A stretch of DNA of 64,000 nt from Typhlomys cinereus (GCA_023101885.1 JALPQD010000088.1:5491501-5555500); one strand, 5' to 3'. Counted from the stretch's first letter, positions 33,938-46,830 are shown. Numbers and translations: made by a program. The notes: generated by a model not told the origin, from the sequence alone.

Positions 33938-34882
33938 ATGGACAAAATCAACCATACCAACGTGAAGGAGTTTGTCTTCCTGGCACTCACCAGCTTCCGA
34001 GAGCTGGAGTTTTTCTTGTTTGTGGCCTTCCTTCTGGTGTACGTGACCACCGTGCTGGGGAACGCCCTCATCGTGGTCACCATCACCTCTGAGCCCCGCC
34101 TCCACACTCCCATGTACTTTCTCCTGAGGAACAAATCAGTCCTCGACATCGTTTTTTCGTCTATCACGGTTCCCAAGTTCCTGGTGGGGCTTCTCTCAGA
34201 GAGGAAAACCATCTCCTACAATGGCTGTCTGACGCAGATCTTTTTCTTCCACTTTGCGGGTGGAGCAGACATATTTTTCCTCTCCGTGATGGCCTATGAC
34301 AGATACCTGGCGATCGCCAGACCCCTGCACTATGTGACCATGATGAGGAGGGAGGTCTGGGTGGCCTTGGTGGTGGCCTCCTGGGTGGGTGGTGGTCTGC
34401 ATTCGATTGTCCAGATAATTCTGATGCTGCCACTCCCCTTCTGTGGGCCCAACACCCTGGATGCCTTTTACTGCGATGTGCCCCAGGTGGTGAAGCTGGC
34501 ATGCACCGACACCTTTGCCCTGGAGCTTCTCATGATCTCCAACAATGGCCTGGTGACCCTGCTGTGGTTCCTCCTGCTCCTGGGCTCCTACACCATCATC
34601 CTGGTGATGCTAAGATCCCATTCGGGGGAAGGACGAAGCAAAGCTCTCTCTACCTGCACCTCCCACATCCTAGTGGTGACACTGCATTTCGTGCCCTGCG
34701 TTTACATCTACTGTCGACCCTTCACTGCCCTGCCCATGGATACAGCCGTGTCCATCAATAACACGGTCATTACTCCCATGCTGAACCCTATGATCTATAC
34801 TCTGAGGAACCAGGAGATGAAGTCAGCAATGAAGAGACTGAGGAGGAAGCTGGGGGCTACTGAGAGCAGAAAACTGGGGTAA
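33938..34882 (+). CDS. OR4D6: Olfactory receptor, OR4D6 orthologue
   Basis: An intact 314-residue class II odorant receptor, the length of human OR4D6, with the OR4D6-like N-terminus [12 protein letters not shown]. Seen: N-glycosylation site N5-H-T; GN at 41-42 (TM1); LHTPMY at 55-60; Cys97 with Cys169, Cys179 and Cys189; MAYDRY at 118-123; KALSTCTSH at 235-243; PMLNPMIY at 270-277. No frameshift or stop. An in-frame ATG lies 81 bp upstream (33857), but a good branch point and 3' splice site sit between the two ATGs (33885-33910), and the 27-residue extension is not OR-like, so 33938 is chosen. The only other possible coding extension is therefore probably intronic. A minus-strand SINE ends about 100 bp upstream of the start. 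Expected role: odorant-gated signalling through Golf and adenylyl cyclase in olfactory neurons; the ligand cannot be read from the sequence. Confidence 0.95.
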   Translation: MDKINHTNVKEFVFLALTSFRELEFFLFVAFLLVYVTTVLGNALIVVTITSEPRLHTPMYFLLRNKSVLDIVFSSITVPKFLVGLLSERKTISYNGCLTQIFFFHFAGGADIFFLSVMAYDRYLAIARPLHYVTMMRREVWVALVVASWVGGGLHSIVQIILMLPLPFCGPNTLDAFYCDVPQVVKLACTDTFALELLMISNNGLVTLLWFLLLLGSYTIILVMLRSHSGEGRSKALSTCTSHILVVTLHFVPCVYIYCRPFTALPMDTAVSINNTVITPMLNPMIYTLRNQEMKSAMKRLRRKLGATESRKLG

Positions 34883-35679
34883 GCTATCCAGGGGAGCCTC
34901 AAGAAGTCAAGACTGAGTGGATATTCTGTAACTACAAGCCTAAGCATAAGAGATTCTGACTCTATGTCTTCTGTGATGGAGATTTGACTATATGTTTTCC
35001 ACGATGCACTCAAATCTATTGGAAGGACTGTGAGAGCAGGAAGAGATGACATTGAACAATGTGAGCTGTCTAGTTGTGGATGGGGAGAAGGGGGGAGTCC
35101 AGGCTGTACAATTGAAGTCAACACTGTTTCTATGCTGTCATCTGTTGCTCTTTTACTAACACATATCACCCTCTCACCACCATTGATACAGAAGAGCATT
35201 GCAACCCCTAAGGTGGTCAGAATAAGGTAGTTTGGCCAATGCTGTGAGGATGGCAGTCATGAAAGTTACCCCTGATCCCACTACAAATTAAGCTTTTCCT
35301 GTTCTCTGTTATATATCCTAAATGGGCATAGCCACGGAATACAGATGTTTATATTTCATGATGCTATCTAGTGATGTCATAAGCAGTCGATGATCAAAAT
35401 TGATTTTATGTAATGGACAAGGTATCTAAAACATATTTCTTTCGATTAGTGAAAAGAGAAGGAATTGTTTTAAACTGAGAAGTCTACTTGGCAAATCTAT
35501 ATCTGGACCAGTTATTTCCTGTTCTCAGAGCTATTCTGTTGAGGTGACCACTGGAATTGAATCTCAGAGTTAATTAACGTATAGTTTGTAGATAGACTTC
35601 CATCAAATCCACAGTTGGTGCAATTTGTCTTAACTTGAATTTACTTTTCTTTCTATCTGCCCTGCATCTTACTCCCAGA
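34883..35679. other. 3' flank of OR4D6, nothing recognised
   Basis: No further gene; short open frames without motifs. Any OR4D6 polyadenylation site is not identified. Confidence 0.45.
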
Positions 35680-36000
35680 ACTTTTAGCATGCGTATGTGT
35701 CAGCACATGCATATGCACACATGCACAAATGTACATGGGTAAGGTCAGAGGGCAACCTCGAGTCTTGTTCTTCAGAAACCACCCACCTTGCTTTTTAGAC
35801 AGGTTCTCTCATTCTTCTGAGACTCAGTGTCTGGGCTAAGCTGACCGGCCAGTGAACCCAGGGATCCTCCTGTCTCTGACTCCCAGTGCTGGGCCTGCAA
35901 ACCACACAAATCTCTTTTGCATTGTTCTGGAAGATCAAACTCAGTTCCCCATGTTTTCTAGGCGAGACTTTGTAACTGAGCTATCTCCCCAACCCTTCCC
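35680..36000 (-). mobile_element. B4-like rodent SINE
   Basis: gtaaggtcagagggcaacct, gacaggttctctcattcttc and actgagctatctccccaacc, the same order as the B4-like element at 11.4 kb. Confidence 0.6.
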
Positions 36001-36768
36001 AGGACTATAAAACCTGGAGTAAACTACAGTTGCTGTCAATGCAGATATAGACACTGCATGACAGGTCATTATAGTTCAAAACAAAGAAAAAAAACAAGAA
36101 CTATCTCCTATCATCAAAGTCCATTTTAGTACCAGGAGATAAGCATATTGTATTTATAACTGTATTTCTCACCCAAGGAAAGGACCATAATGAACCTCCT
36201 TTTGTCTGTGTTTGCCTGGAACACACCATTCAGTCTCCCAACAGTTACCCACAAACAAGCCAAGAAACAACTCAGGAAACTGAAACACAATGAACATTTT
36301 TCTTACCAATTGCTTTACCACATTAGAACTTAGCCAACAAAGCCCTAATAAATGACACACATCTGTGACCCTCTGAATCCTACAAGACAGAGATGAACTG
36401 AGCCAAGACTTCTAGGCACACAGTAATGTTCTCTTCCTCTCTCAAATGATCATCTCCTGATTAGCTTTATTAGCTTTCCCCCTCAAGAAGTTTCGTGCCA
36501 AAAGTACAATATGCATCTTGTATGCAGTCAGCATCTTTTTATGCTGTAAGGCCTTTTGAAGGGTGGCACATCATTGAAATGGCTGAGATATTTTTGCTTC
36601 CTCCTCCCAGAAAAATAAAACACAGTTGTTTCTTGTCCTCATTAGGAATGAATGGTCCTATGACATTAGATGTTCCCGTAAATCAGTACTGATGATGAAG
36701 TCAGGGATAACAGATCACATAAGTTAATGGCTTCAGGAACCTTTTTAGAAAGCATAGAAATGTAGGCA

Positions 36769-36770
<2 letters not shown>
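36001..36770. other. Intergenic DNA, nothing recognised
   Basis: No gene. Confidence 0.45.
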
Positions 36771-36825
<55 letters not shown>

Positions 36826-37076
36826 TGTGCTGTGGGGGGGGTGAGTGTTGTATGTATAGGTGTGTGTGTGTGTGTGTATGTGTGTGCGTGTGGTGTGCAT
36901 GTCTGTGTGGTGCACCTGTATGTGGTGTGCAGGTGTGTAGGTGTGTGTCTAATATACAAGTGTGTGTGGTATGTGCATGTGTGTGGTATATATGGTGCTT
37001 GTGTGTGTGTGTGTGTGTGTGCACATGTGTGGTGTATGTGTGTTTTATGTGTATGTTATGTGTGTATGCATTTGTG
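36771..37076. repeat. (TG)n array, pure then degenerate
   Basis: Pure TG to about 36824, then GTGTGTGGT/GTATGT variants to about 37076. The apparent open frames in it are only Cys-Val or Thr-His repeats. Confidence 0.93.
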
Positions 37077-39755
37077 CATGTTCTAAGTAATTATTTCAGA
37101 ATGATTTAATAACTCCCACTGGAACCTTGGCCTTGAGAAGAATGTCCATTCTGTTTCCATGGTCACACCTAAATTCCCTCTGCTGATTTACATATTAACT
37201 CTGGGCTTAAGAAGATAGTGCACAGGGCAGGAAATATATAGAACATTCAGAATAAATGTGGGTTCCACTATTTGCCTTCCAAGGGAAAGGCCACAGAGAT
37301 GTCATCGAGATCTGAGGCTGAAGTAGGTCTTTAGAAAGACTTCACCTTCAAACACAGTGCTGCTGTCTGTCTTAGATGCTGCTGTCTGTCTTAGATGCTG
37401 ATGCCTGGCATCCCTGATGTGCATCCATGGGGGTCCCTGAGGAATGTAGGTAAGGACACTGGACCATCAGAGCAGAAAGTAGTACAGGACGTACAGGAGT
37501 GTGGAGGGAACGAAAAGGAGCCTGTGTCTAAGACATTTGAGGAAAAGTCAAGAACTTTAGCAGCTGGAAACAAAGACAGGGATGTGCAGTATCAGGACAT
37601 AGGAATGCCTTTAGAAAAAGAAGCCTTAGAGATGTGCTCAGTCTGGTAAAAGACAAGGCAGTTTGGGAAGAAAAACTAAATTGCATAGAAATAATAGTTT
37701 TTTGTGGAAATCATGAAGCCTCTCTCTACAAAGTAATTGCTTCTTTAAAAAAAAAAAGGTGCCAAAAAAAATAGTGGCCATTTCAAAAGCAGGTTCACAT
37801 GCATATTTTGCCTATGGCTTGCTGGATCTCCTTTTCTAAATCTACAGACTTCTTTCCAAATGCTCAGATCCAATGCCTTGTGTTCCACTCAGTCTCTTCT
37901 CACAGGTTGACTCAAACAAAACTCAACAAGTTGACTCAAAGGGAGGCTTTATGGAGCAACATTTTACATTTTGAAAATGTCTTCACAGGTAACCCCTACT
38001 GAGAAAATGTCTTCACAGGTAACCTCTAGTGAGAGGAAAGATGCTGTTTGCAGAAGAATGAGAAATGAACCAAATTCTCTGAAAGCCTGCTTCGTACTAG
38101 GTACTTAACGAATAATGTCAATTTGTTCCTTAACCTGCCTCATGAAATGCTATGCTTTCCCAGTCTGCAAAGCAAAGGATTTGTTCCTGGTAACAAGAAA
38201 GGGAGAGGCAAAATCCCAATCCTGGTGTACCACATTCTAAAACACTTAGCATTTCCCTATCGTTAATCACACTAAACTGCTCCCGTATTTTATGACAGAG
38301 GATATCAAAGCAAAACTATCCTCAAGGTCAAAGAGCTACTTAGGACTGATGTGAGAGGGGAAAAAATGCTCTAACCAGCATCCTTGAAGCAAAGTCAGAA
38401 ATATGAGTGAAATAGTTTTTCAGCCCATGTTTGCCAAGTGTCAGTGCTTATAAGTTATGACATCCATTTGTCACCTAGGTTTATTCACCAATTCAGAAAG
38501 CATCTGTTCAGCACCAGACTAAGGAAGATATTAGGAAGAATAAAATACTGAGTTGAGGTTTAGTGAATGGTGAGGATGAGACACAGAGTGAATCGGTTGA
38601 GTGAACTGTTGCAGGTGTCAAGAGACAAGTCAGTTCAGGGAATGATGGAATACCTGGATATGTAGCGAGCGCTGAGGGGGATCCAGGCCTGAATGTTGAA
38701 GATCAGTGTCTAGGAAAGCAGAAAGATGGAAGATTCTGAAATGGAGAGGACAGCATAGGCAGAGAGAGCAAGTGGAATACTTAGCCAAACCAAGTGGACT
38801 TGCGAGAATTGGTTAGAATTTACAAGCATTTGCTCACAACTGAGCCACGGAAGTAGAGGATTGAAGGAAACAGGGCAGCAGATGACATCAACAATGGTGA
38901 AAGGTCTTGGGTGCTATTTGAAAAGGAGCATCCTTTGTCCTGTAGGTTGTAAGGAACCACTGGAGAGGGAAAAATATCAAACAATAGAATAATATGATCC
39001 CATTCCTGACATAAAGATACTTCTAGAAGCAAGAGGATGAATTCATGAAACAAACTGAAGAAAAGGGAGGTGAAAAATGAGAGCTTAATTTTAGATAAGG
39101 ATGGAGAAGAGAGAAGAAAGTTAAGAAGGTGATGTGCAATACTCAGGAGAGTGGGTTTCGCTGGCTATCATGAGCTCGGTGTGTCTTTTGGGGAAAAGAT
39201 GCCACCTGTCTAGACAGGCTGTAGAAGTAACTCTGCCCTTACAGACTGAACGAACTGGGATGGGGGAGAGGGGAGGGGATGAAACAAGTAGGCACAGGTT
39301 ATTTTGCAAAGCCCTCACTTTCCAAAGCTTGCCCAAGTGCAATGCTTCTCAGCTGGTCACCGAAGCAGGGACTGTCACAGCTATGCAGCAGCACTAGATG
39401 ATCCAGACAGAGGCTATGGATGAGCATGGCTCTTCTGAGTCATTCTGTCACGCTGCCACCAGCCTAGGTCTCCTCGACCCGTCCAGGTAATACGGATGGA
39501 AAATGCAGAGGGTTGAAAGAAAAACCTGACTTCACAGCCTGCTTGCTAGGTGGTGTGTCACCTAAGCCCATCGGGAAGTTTAGTTTTCCTCAGTGGATTC
39601 TCACACTCAGTCCGAACTCTCATGGAGAAAACACGATGAAGTAAAAATCTTCTCAGAGGGATCCACTTTTTCCTATACCTCTCCAGGGATTCAAAATAAA
39701 AGAACAGAGAAGCTGTCAGGAACCCGGGAAGAAAGTGGGAAGGAAGTAGTGACCT
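37077..39755. other. Anonymous DNA, no gene supported
   Basis: About 2.7 kb. A direct duplication of 'gctgctgtctgtcttagatg' lies near 37360-37400, and ttcacaggtaacc.ct.tgagaaaatg-type duplication near 37980-38030. A small frame at 37395-37649 (84 codons) is unrecognised. tttaataactcccactggaa at about 37105 resembles the repeat at 48.14/48.42 kb. Confidence 0.4.
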
Positions 39756-39759
39756 CTCA

Positions 39760-40330
39760 TATTTCCCATTTTTATTTAATTTTTTCTACTTTTACAAGTG
39801 TATTGATTATTCATCCTAGCATTCCTCCCTCCTCCCTTCCATCCCCTCTCTTCCCTTCACCATTCCCTCCCACTCCTTCCCACCTTCTACCTATATGCAT
39901 CTATGGACTTCAGAGTTCATCCTGGCTTTTCTGCTCCTATGGGGGCTCAGGCCTCCATAGTATATCAAGTTACCTGTCTTCAGGCCACCCCACTGATATG
40001 TGCATTTCCCTTCACTCATCCAGTTTTTACACCCAAAGGTTTCACTGTAAGTTCCCATTCTATGGATGTAATAACAGGTATCAACAGAGACGTTTGAGGT
40101 ACTGTCTTCCTACCTATAGGTTTATTTGCTTCCTTCCCTTTTTTTAGGTTCTTGTTCTAGTTTACAGTAACAGATCCAAAAAACGGGTCCTGAGTCCAAT
40201 CAGAAAGCTGTTAGTTGTTTCCTTTGTGTTCATGCCACTATTCCACTGGTAGTCACCTGCCGTCATGATGATTTTTATTGTAATGACTTGTCATTTTGTC
40301 CACCTGCTCTGGGATGAATGTCTGTCCTAT
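39760..40330 (-). mobile_element. Diverged polypurine-class repeat (minus)
   Basis: Polypyrimidine block at 39810-39890, then complement of the 19.6-20.9 kb repeat (ttcttgttctagtttacagt, gtccaatcagaaagctgtta). Confidence 0.65.
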
Positions 40331-40437
40331 GATGCTTATATAGATCTTTACTAAAAAAATGCAAATCCCAACTGAATGTTATTCGACATTTATAGGAAAA
40401 GTAAACAAGGAATTCTACCTTTAACAACTACATATGG

Positions 40438-40739
40438 GGCTGGAGAGATGGCTCAGGGGTTAAGACTCTGCCTTGCAAGCAGAAGGTCCTGAGTTCAGAT
40501 CCCAGGTCCCACATAAAAAACACCAGATGGAAATGGTGGAGACCTGTATTTCTGGCCCTGGTGGCCAGAGCCTGGGAAACCCCAGACAGAAACAAAAAGG
40601 AGGTAGAAACAATCAAAGTCACTTTGGTCCTGCACAAGGACACACAGTGCCCTCTGAAACACACACACACACACACACGCACGCACGCACACACACGCAC
40701 ACACACAAATGAATATATAGACAAAGTAAAAAACAAAAT
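40438..40739 (+). mobile_element. DIP/B2-type SINE
   Basis: gggctggagagatggctcag head, body and CA/CG-rich tail to about 40707, flanked by an imperfect caact(a/c)catatg duplication. Confidence 0.85.
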
Positions 40740-42652
40740 CAACTCCATATATGGTAATGCTAAGTTTGGAAGAAGGAGAGTAGCGAAGACTTAGAAAGAG
40801 GCTCTGAGTCAAATCATCCTTTAGACAAGAGATTTATTAATGCCACAACAAGCAGTATAAGTTGGGGAGGAGGGGATGGTTGAAGTGAGAAGTTTCAGTC
40901 CCAACAGGAAAAATCAGGGATCTTAGCTTAAAGGTTTCCAAGAGGGAGATCCTCCATCATGAATAAGAGTGCCTGTCTTACATGTGACCTCAGCTTTGGT
41001 TCCACTAGTCAAAGCCAGGGGTCATATCTTAAGGTTTTTCAGAGAAGGAGGAAGTATGCCGAGTTAATGGCCGTGACTGAACCTGTAGAGTTAGGCATAT
41101 GTGACTTAGGCTACATGAGATGGGACAGCTCTTTCTCTGGAGAAGGATGGACTTGGTTAATGTGTGATCCATCAGTGTGGCAGCAGTCGCCATAAGTGAC
41201 CCACAAGTGGCAAAGGGGTTGTGTGGGTTCCCAACATGCTCACAACCCTATCTGCTTAGGACCTAATAAAAGAACCTTACATTTCTCTCCCTTTTCCATA
41301 CATGTATGCCTGGTCCTTAGCTACCTTTTTCAGGCATACGGCCATCTCTGCTACCAACCTTGTCATCTCTTTGGCTTAAACTTCATCATTTACCACCAAC
41401 ATCTGAATCCATAAAGCAAAACTTAAAAATGTAAAGAGATGTCATTTAGAAGTCATAGTGTGTGAAGATAATGAGCCATTGGTCAAAATTTCTATTGCAA
41501 CAGAAAAAATAAATGGAAAATAAAAAGTTGATGGACTTCACCTTTGAAAGAGATGGAAAAGTTCCATAGAGCATAACCTAAAATTTTGGCAAGTAGTTTC
41601 AAATACTAAAAAGATCCTGGAGTAAAGAGTCAGGAAAAATTTGTCTTAGTTTCACCTTGCTGTTGATTTTCTGTATGACTTTGGAGAATTGGTTTACTTT
41701 TACTGTTCTCAGTAAAAGTTTGGTATTACTAAAATGGTAATAAAAACATCTTCTCCCCCCTCACTTGAACTTCAGAGAAATATTAAGAAATGTGATATTC
41801 AAGCATAAAGTAACTTCTAAAATGTTATATGTGGCTCCTATGTTATTGATGAAAGCTCATCTATTACAATGGCTTTTTATTATTTTATTGCATTCGTTGT
41901 TATTGATGGAGGTAGGAATGGTGAGGTGTGTGGAGGTGTGGGGGGTGTGTGTGGTGTATGCACATGAATGTGCAATTGCATGCACTAATGCATGTGCATG
42001 TAGAAGTCAAAAGAGGATGTCTTACTTTATCACTCTCCGCCTCACTGCTTGAAACAGGATCTCTCACTGAACTAGAAGCTTGTTAAGTCCCCTAGGTTCC
42101 CCAGCTGGTGAACTCTTGGCATCAGCCTGTATCTGCCCCCAACACTGAGGTTCTAAGCTTGTGTCATCATACCTGGCTTTTTACGTAGCTGGTGGGATTC
42201 AAATTCAAGTCCTCATGCTTTCAGAGCAAGTGCTCTTATGCAATGATTTGTCACCTTAGCCCTAAACTGGCTTTCAAACCCCAGAAGCAGAAAGGAATAA
42301 AATCAGAGCTGTTCTGAATCATAAAGATAAAAGGAATCCAGAACTTCTTTTATGCACATAGACTTTCATAAGTTTCTCTTATTAAGTTCTAGAAATAGGT
42401 CTTAGAAGAATCCACAGGCAACACTGAGTATGATATGAAAAAGCTTGTATTAATGATGGAGAGAGAGCAAGCAGAATCAAGTGATTTTCCCAGAGAACAG
42501 AGCAAGTTCACAAATAGCATGGCACAGTAACAAAAATCCATGTGTATGCATGTACAAGTATGCACTTCTCCAGCAGAACAAACCTTGCTTACAGTCCCAG
42601 TTAATATTAATATTTCTTTCAAAGGTGTACATAGAGGAAGACACATCACTCA
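40740..42652. other. Intergenic DNA 5' of the OR4D gene
   Basis: No gene. 40800-41290 has a possible LTR-like end (cctaataaaagaaccttaca); about 41930-42265 is a B4-like SINE (minus) with gtagaagtcaaaagagg. The remainder is AT-rich. Confidence 0.4.
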
Positions 42653-43588
42653 ATGGCCCTAAAAAATCATACCAAGGTGACTGAGTTTATTTTCTGTGGA
42701 CTTACCGAGTCTCAAGAACTAAGTTTATTCTTATTTTTCTTTTTATCTGCGATTTATGTGACAACCGTGTTGGCAAATGTTGCCATCATGGTCACGGTGA
42801 CCTGCGAGTCCCGCCTTCATACCCCCATGTACTTCCTGCTGCGCAACCTCTCCATCTTGGACATCTGCTTCTCCTCCATCACTGCTCCTAAGGTCCTAGT
42901 GGACCTGCTCTCAAGAAGAAAGACCATCTCCTTCAATGGCTGCATCACGCAGATATTTTTCTTCCACCTCCTTGGCGGGGCAGACATTTTCTCCCTCTCC
43001 GTGATGGCATTTGACCGCTACGTTGCCATCTCCAAGCCCCTGCACTATGTGACCATCATGAGCAGGGGCCGTTGCATCGGGCTGATAGCGGCCTCTTGGG
43101 TGGGGGGCTTTGTCCACTCCATCGTGCAGATCTGTCTCTTGCTCCCGCTCCCCTTTTGTGGACCCAATGTTGTGGATGGCTTCTACTGTGACGTCCCCCA
43201 AGTCCTCAAACTCGCCTGCACGGACTCCTTTGCCATTGAGCTGCTGATGATTTCCAACAACGGGCTGGTGGCCACTCTGTGGTTTTTCTTGCTCCTGGTG
43301 TCCTACACGGTGATCCTGACGATGCTGAGGTCACACACAGGAGAAGACAGGAGGAAAGCCATCTCCACCTGCACCTCCCACATCACCGTGGTCACCCTGC
43401 ACTTCGTGCCCTGCATCTATGTCTACGCTCGGCCTTTCACGGCCCTCCCCACGGATAGAGCTGTCTCCATCACCTTCACCATTATCATCCCTGTCTTGAA
43501 CCCCTTGATCTACACGCTGAGGAACCAGGAGATGAAGTCAGCCATGAGAAGACTGAAGAAAAAACTCGTGTTTTCTGAAGTAGACTAG
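42653..43588 (+). CDS. Olfactory receptor, family 4 subfamily D (OR4D10/OR4D11-like)
   Basis: An intact 311-residue class II odorant receptor of subfamily 4D, the usual length of OR4D10/OR4D11. Seen: N5-H-T glycosylation site; AN at 41-42 where the family has GN; LHTPMY at 55-60; Cys97 with Cys169, Cys179 and Cys189; MAFDRY at 118-123; KAISTCTSH at 235-243; PVLNPLIY at 270-277. From about residue 45 onward it is very similar to the receptor at 52359, but the first 45 codons are AT-rich at third positions and much more divergent, so the gene is a mosaic (see findings). The start is the first ATG; AG dinucleotides after pyrimidine-rich runs at 42600 and 42624 are possible acceptors for a 5' exon. 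By position it corresponds to OR4D10/11, but the exact orthologue cannot be decided without a tree. Confidence 0.93.
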   Translation: MALKNHTKVTEFIFCGLTESQELSLFLFFFLSAIYVTTVLANVAIMVTVTCESRLHTPMYFLLRNLSILDICFSSITAPKVLVDLLSRRKTISFNGCITQIFFFHLLGGADIFSLSVMAFDRYVAISKPLHYVTIMSRGRCIGLIAASWVGGFVHSIVQICLLLPLPFCGPNVVDGFYCDVPQVLKLACTDSFAIELLMISNNGLVATLWFFLLLVSYTVILTMLRSHTGEDRRKAISTCTSHITVVTLHFVPCIYVYARPFTALPTDRAVSITFTIIIPVLNPLIYTLRNQEMKSAMRRLKKKLVFSEVD

Positions 43589-43719
43589 CCCCATTAATGA
43601 TGGTGGAAAAGGAAAATAGGCAACTGATTTACTTCCTTAAAATATTGGGATTTGGCCATACATGGCCAGCAACAGCAGCATTACACACACACACTAAAAA
43701 TTAGTGACTTAGACCTCTG

Positions 43720-43925
43720 CTTTTAAGAAAGGACATCGGATGTTCTGGAGGATGGGAGGGAGCAGGCAGGAAACTCCAAGAGAGGAAGAGGGAGGAAAGA
43801 AGGGTGAGAGAGAGAGGGAAAGGGAGAGCGGAATGTGGGAATGACAGGAAGAGAGGAGGGGGAGGGAGAAGGAGGCGACTACCTATTGTGCATGTATAAC
43901 TAGGTAAAAAATAATTTTTTAAAAG
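43720..43925 (+). mobile_element. Polypurine 3' end of a retroposon
   Basis: ggagcaggcaggaaactcca, long purine tract, catgtataactaggtaaaa; sister of 8.65-8.83 kb. Just downstream of the OR4D stop. Confidence 0.6.
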
Positions 43926-44599
43926 ATGGGACATCAGTAGAAAGTTAAGCAAGAAGAATATAACTACTAAAAAATCTTAGAGCACACGAGGGATATAATA
44001 GGAGCTGCTGGGTGGCTAGGCAGCTGGTTAAGGTCAGTGTTTTGATTTTCAGAAAAACAGTAGTTAGCAGGGACATAGATCTCAAAGTAACAGAGTTCTG
44101 ACCACTAGGTAGGTTCATAGATTCCAAAACCATTGAGGATCTGCCATGATGGTACACTGCTGGAAATGACTGTATCACCTGCTTTGTCAGTGATTTTGAA
44201 CTTCTCTTTAAGATCAACTCAATTATAAAGTTCCCTAGTGTAACCCTCCCTCTCCCCAACCTTTACATATAGGTAAAGAACATCCAAAGATTTTCCCATC
44301 ATCCTTTATTCTTTCTGACTTGGCATTAGTATGGCTTAGAACTTGTCATCTGGTTTTGTAAAACTCCAATCTATAAAACACAGAAATGGCAAGAATTCTG
44401 GAAGAGGGCCTGGGGAAATGGCTCCATGGATAAAATTCTTGCCACACAAGTGTGAGGAATTTAGTTGGAATCCCCAGAATTCATGCAAAAACTGGAATAC
44501 ATAGTGTGCATCTATAAATCCCGGGCTCCTGTGCCAAGATGGGGGGGTGGAAAGAGGGAATCCGTGGAAGCTCGCAGGTAGGTTAGCCTGGTGTACACC
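43926..44599. other. Intergenic DNA, mostly unrecognised
   Basis: A B2-like SINE head (gggcctggggaaatggctcc) occurs at about 44406 and a second one begins near 44600. Confidence 0.45.
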
Positions 44600-44747
44600 A
44601 TGATGAGCAGCAGAAGACAAATGACTCAGTAGGTAAATGTATTTACGTGGAAACTCAAGTTCAATCCCTCGAGCCCATGTAGTGGAGGGAGATAATGAAC
44701 TTCTGAAAAATGTCCTCTAACCTCCATATGTGCACCATAATAACTCG

Positions 44748-44785
<38 letters not shown>

Positions 44786-44815
44786 AACTTTTTTCTGTCT
44801 CTCAAATAAAAAATA
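44600..44815 (+). mobile_element. B2-like SINE with (TC)n
   Basis: actcagtaggtaaatgtatt, aagttcaatccctcgagccc, (TC)n at about 44750-44785, tail aataaaaaatatg. Confidence 0.65.
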
Positions 44816-45605
44816 TGTAAAGGCATACTTTATATGTACACAATAGACTAGTTACAGAAGAGCACAAATGTGTGTTACAGATACATGCATATTTTAAAAT
44901 TCAAAAGAAATGCATATTTAAAAATTCAAAAGAAGTGATCATTATTAATAAACCTGAAAATAATTATAGAAATGGTTTGGATAAAGTTCACACAATGCCA
45001 TCTGCAGATACTGAAAAGAAATAACTTCCATTACAAGGATCTGAATCAGCAAAACTACTTTTCAAGAAGTGAAAAAGATAATAATAATAAAAAAAACTGA
45101 AAAAAAAGAAGTGAAAAAGAAAAAATGGGGATAGAAGTGTGAAAATATTGTAAGTTCTATACTTATATTCATGTATGAGACACTGAAGGAATAATAAGTT
45201 TTAAAATGTAATTTAAAAATATATAAGAATTCTTTAATAAATATTATTCTTTCACTTCTTGTGGTGTTCAGATAAAGGAGCATTATTAGGTAATGGGGAG
45301 GATATGTTTGCTACATGATTTGTGGTAATTGTTTTCAAGAGTGGACAAAGTGGTCAAAGTTTATTAATTGCATGCTGTAAATATGTTCAGTCCTACTTAC
45401 ATACCAACTGGATCTTCACATGACAAACACTGAACACCATAAATATTCTACTGATAAAAATTTGCAAATAGTAGGTACTACATAAACAGTGATAAAACTT
45501 TCATGTAAAAGATAGATTAAGTTCTAATCTAGGGGTCTCTGAGAAGAAAGGAAAGAGAGATGGATGCACTGGAGATTTTCCAAGTCTGTAAGAGCCTTTG
45601 ATTTC

Positions 45606-45655
45606 TTTGTTTTGTTTTGTTCTGTTTTGTTTTGTTTTGTTTTGTTTTGTTTTGA
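45606..45655. repeat. (TTTTG)n repeat
   Basis: Tandem ttttg units; copy B has only a short irregular version at about 58600-58635, so it expanded after the duplication. Confidence 0.85.
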
Positions 45656-45837
45656 GATGGGGTTTCATGGGGTCCAGTCTGGGCTTCATTGTGTTATGAA
45701 ACTGATGCTATCCTTGAACTCCTGATCTAATCCTCAGTCAGTACTGAGAGGTTCCACATTTGTAAAACTATTAGCTAAAATAATCTTTTTGGCCAGGTAA
45801 TCTTTGTCCCTTTTCCAATTCCTATGTTGGTCCTTCT

Positions 45838-45838
<1 letters not shown>

Positions 45839-45888
<50 letters not shown>
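45839..45888. repeat. (TC)n microsatellite
   Basis: Pure TC/CT run of about 50 bp within copy A, lacking in copy B. Confidence 0.9.
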
Positions 45889-45890
<2 letters not shown>

Positions 45891-46259
45891 CTCAATATGG
45901 CATATGATGACAAGCACAGAAAAAAAAAAGAACTAAGGACTCACTTAACATGGATTTCTGTTGGGGGAGGGCTTGTGGCCCTAGAAACAGCAATAGCCAA
46001 GAATTCAACTGCCAGATCATCGTTCCTTGTCATCCTGCCTGCAAAGCATTTTTCAATGCTATTGTATAAACCATTGTACCAACTCATCTCTATCTAGCTG
46101 CATATAAACTTTCTGCTCTCTAGTTTATTTTTCTAGATTTCCATAGAGAAAGGCTTTTATGTGGCACAACAGTGGGAAGAGTGAGCCTATGTGCATTTCT
46201 AGTATCCACCTATAACATGGTGGAAAAGTGGACAACCCAGAGAGTTGGACAGCGTATTG

Positions 46260-46830
46260 TTTGATGAGAAAATAAAGGGATAAGAAATTGGGAGTGTAAC
46301 AAGTGGCCGTAATACAAAACAAAAGTATCTGTGGATGCTCAGTTCTATTCAGGACATCTAAACTATCTCCCATCCCAAGGCTCAAGGAACTTTGCGGAAG
46401 AGGGGGTGGTAAGAAAGTAAGAGCTGGAAGACAGAGAGAGGTGATATCTGACAGTAGTCACTGCGTATGTCAGGGCTATGGTCCCTAAGAACTCAACGCG
46501 ACACTGTCTACTTCCTCTAGACTTCTATAATAGCTGGTCTAACAACACTGCAATGAAACAAAGAAGATCGTATCAGACACATTATCCTGAGGGACTGTAT
46601 AGGACTGGTGCTAGGCAAAAGAGAAGAAAAGCCTCTACGGTCTACAGTCTGCCCACTGGTAGGTCATTTGCACCCTAACAGGTACATAGGGAGACAGAGG
46701 AGGAGGAAAATGGGTGGGAAGAACAAACAGGAAGGGTGAAAAGGGATGTGAGTAATGAGTGATTAAGGACATATAAATTCTTGGTTAATATAATTTTAAA
46801 ATAAATGAAAGTTAACATATATTTTAAATA
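46260..46830 (+). mobile_element. Diverged polypurine-class repeat
   Basis: aagaattgggagtgtaacaa-like start, tttgcggaagagggggtggt and a weak purine tract; relative of 23.9-24.5 and 57.6-58.4 kb. Confidence 0.5.

Noticed and set aside
36666..37109. Open frames of Cys-Val or Thr-His repeats on both strands
   Set aside because: Translations of the (TG)n/(CA)n array; the same applies to similar frames at 1203-1451, 2987-3242, 9773-10096, 18653-18893 and 26966-27271.
37395..37649. 84-codon plus-strand frame as a small gene
   Set aside because: No recognised domain, no splice or conservation evidence; adjacent to local sequence duplications. Left as anonymous DNA.
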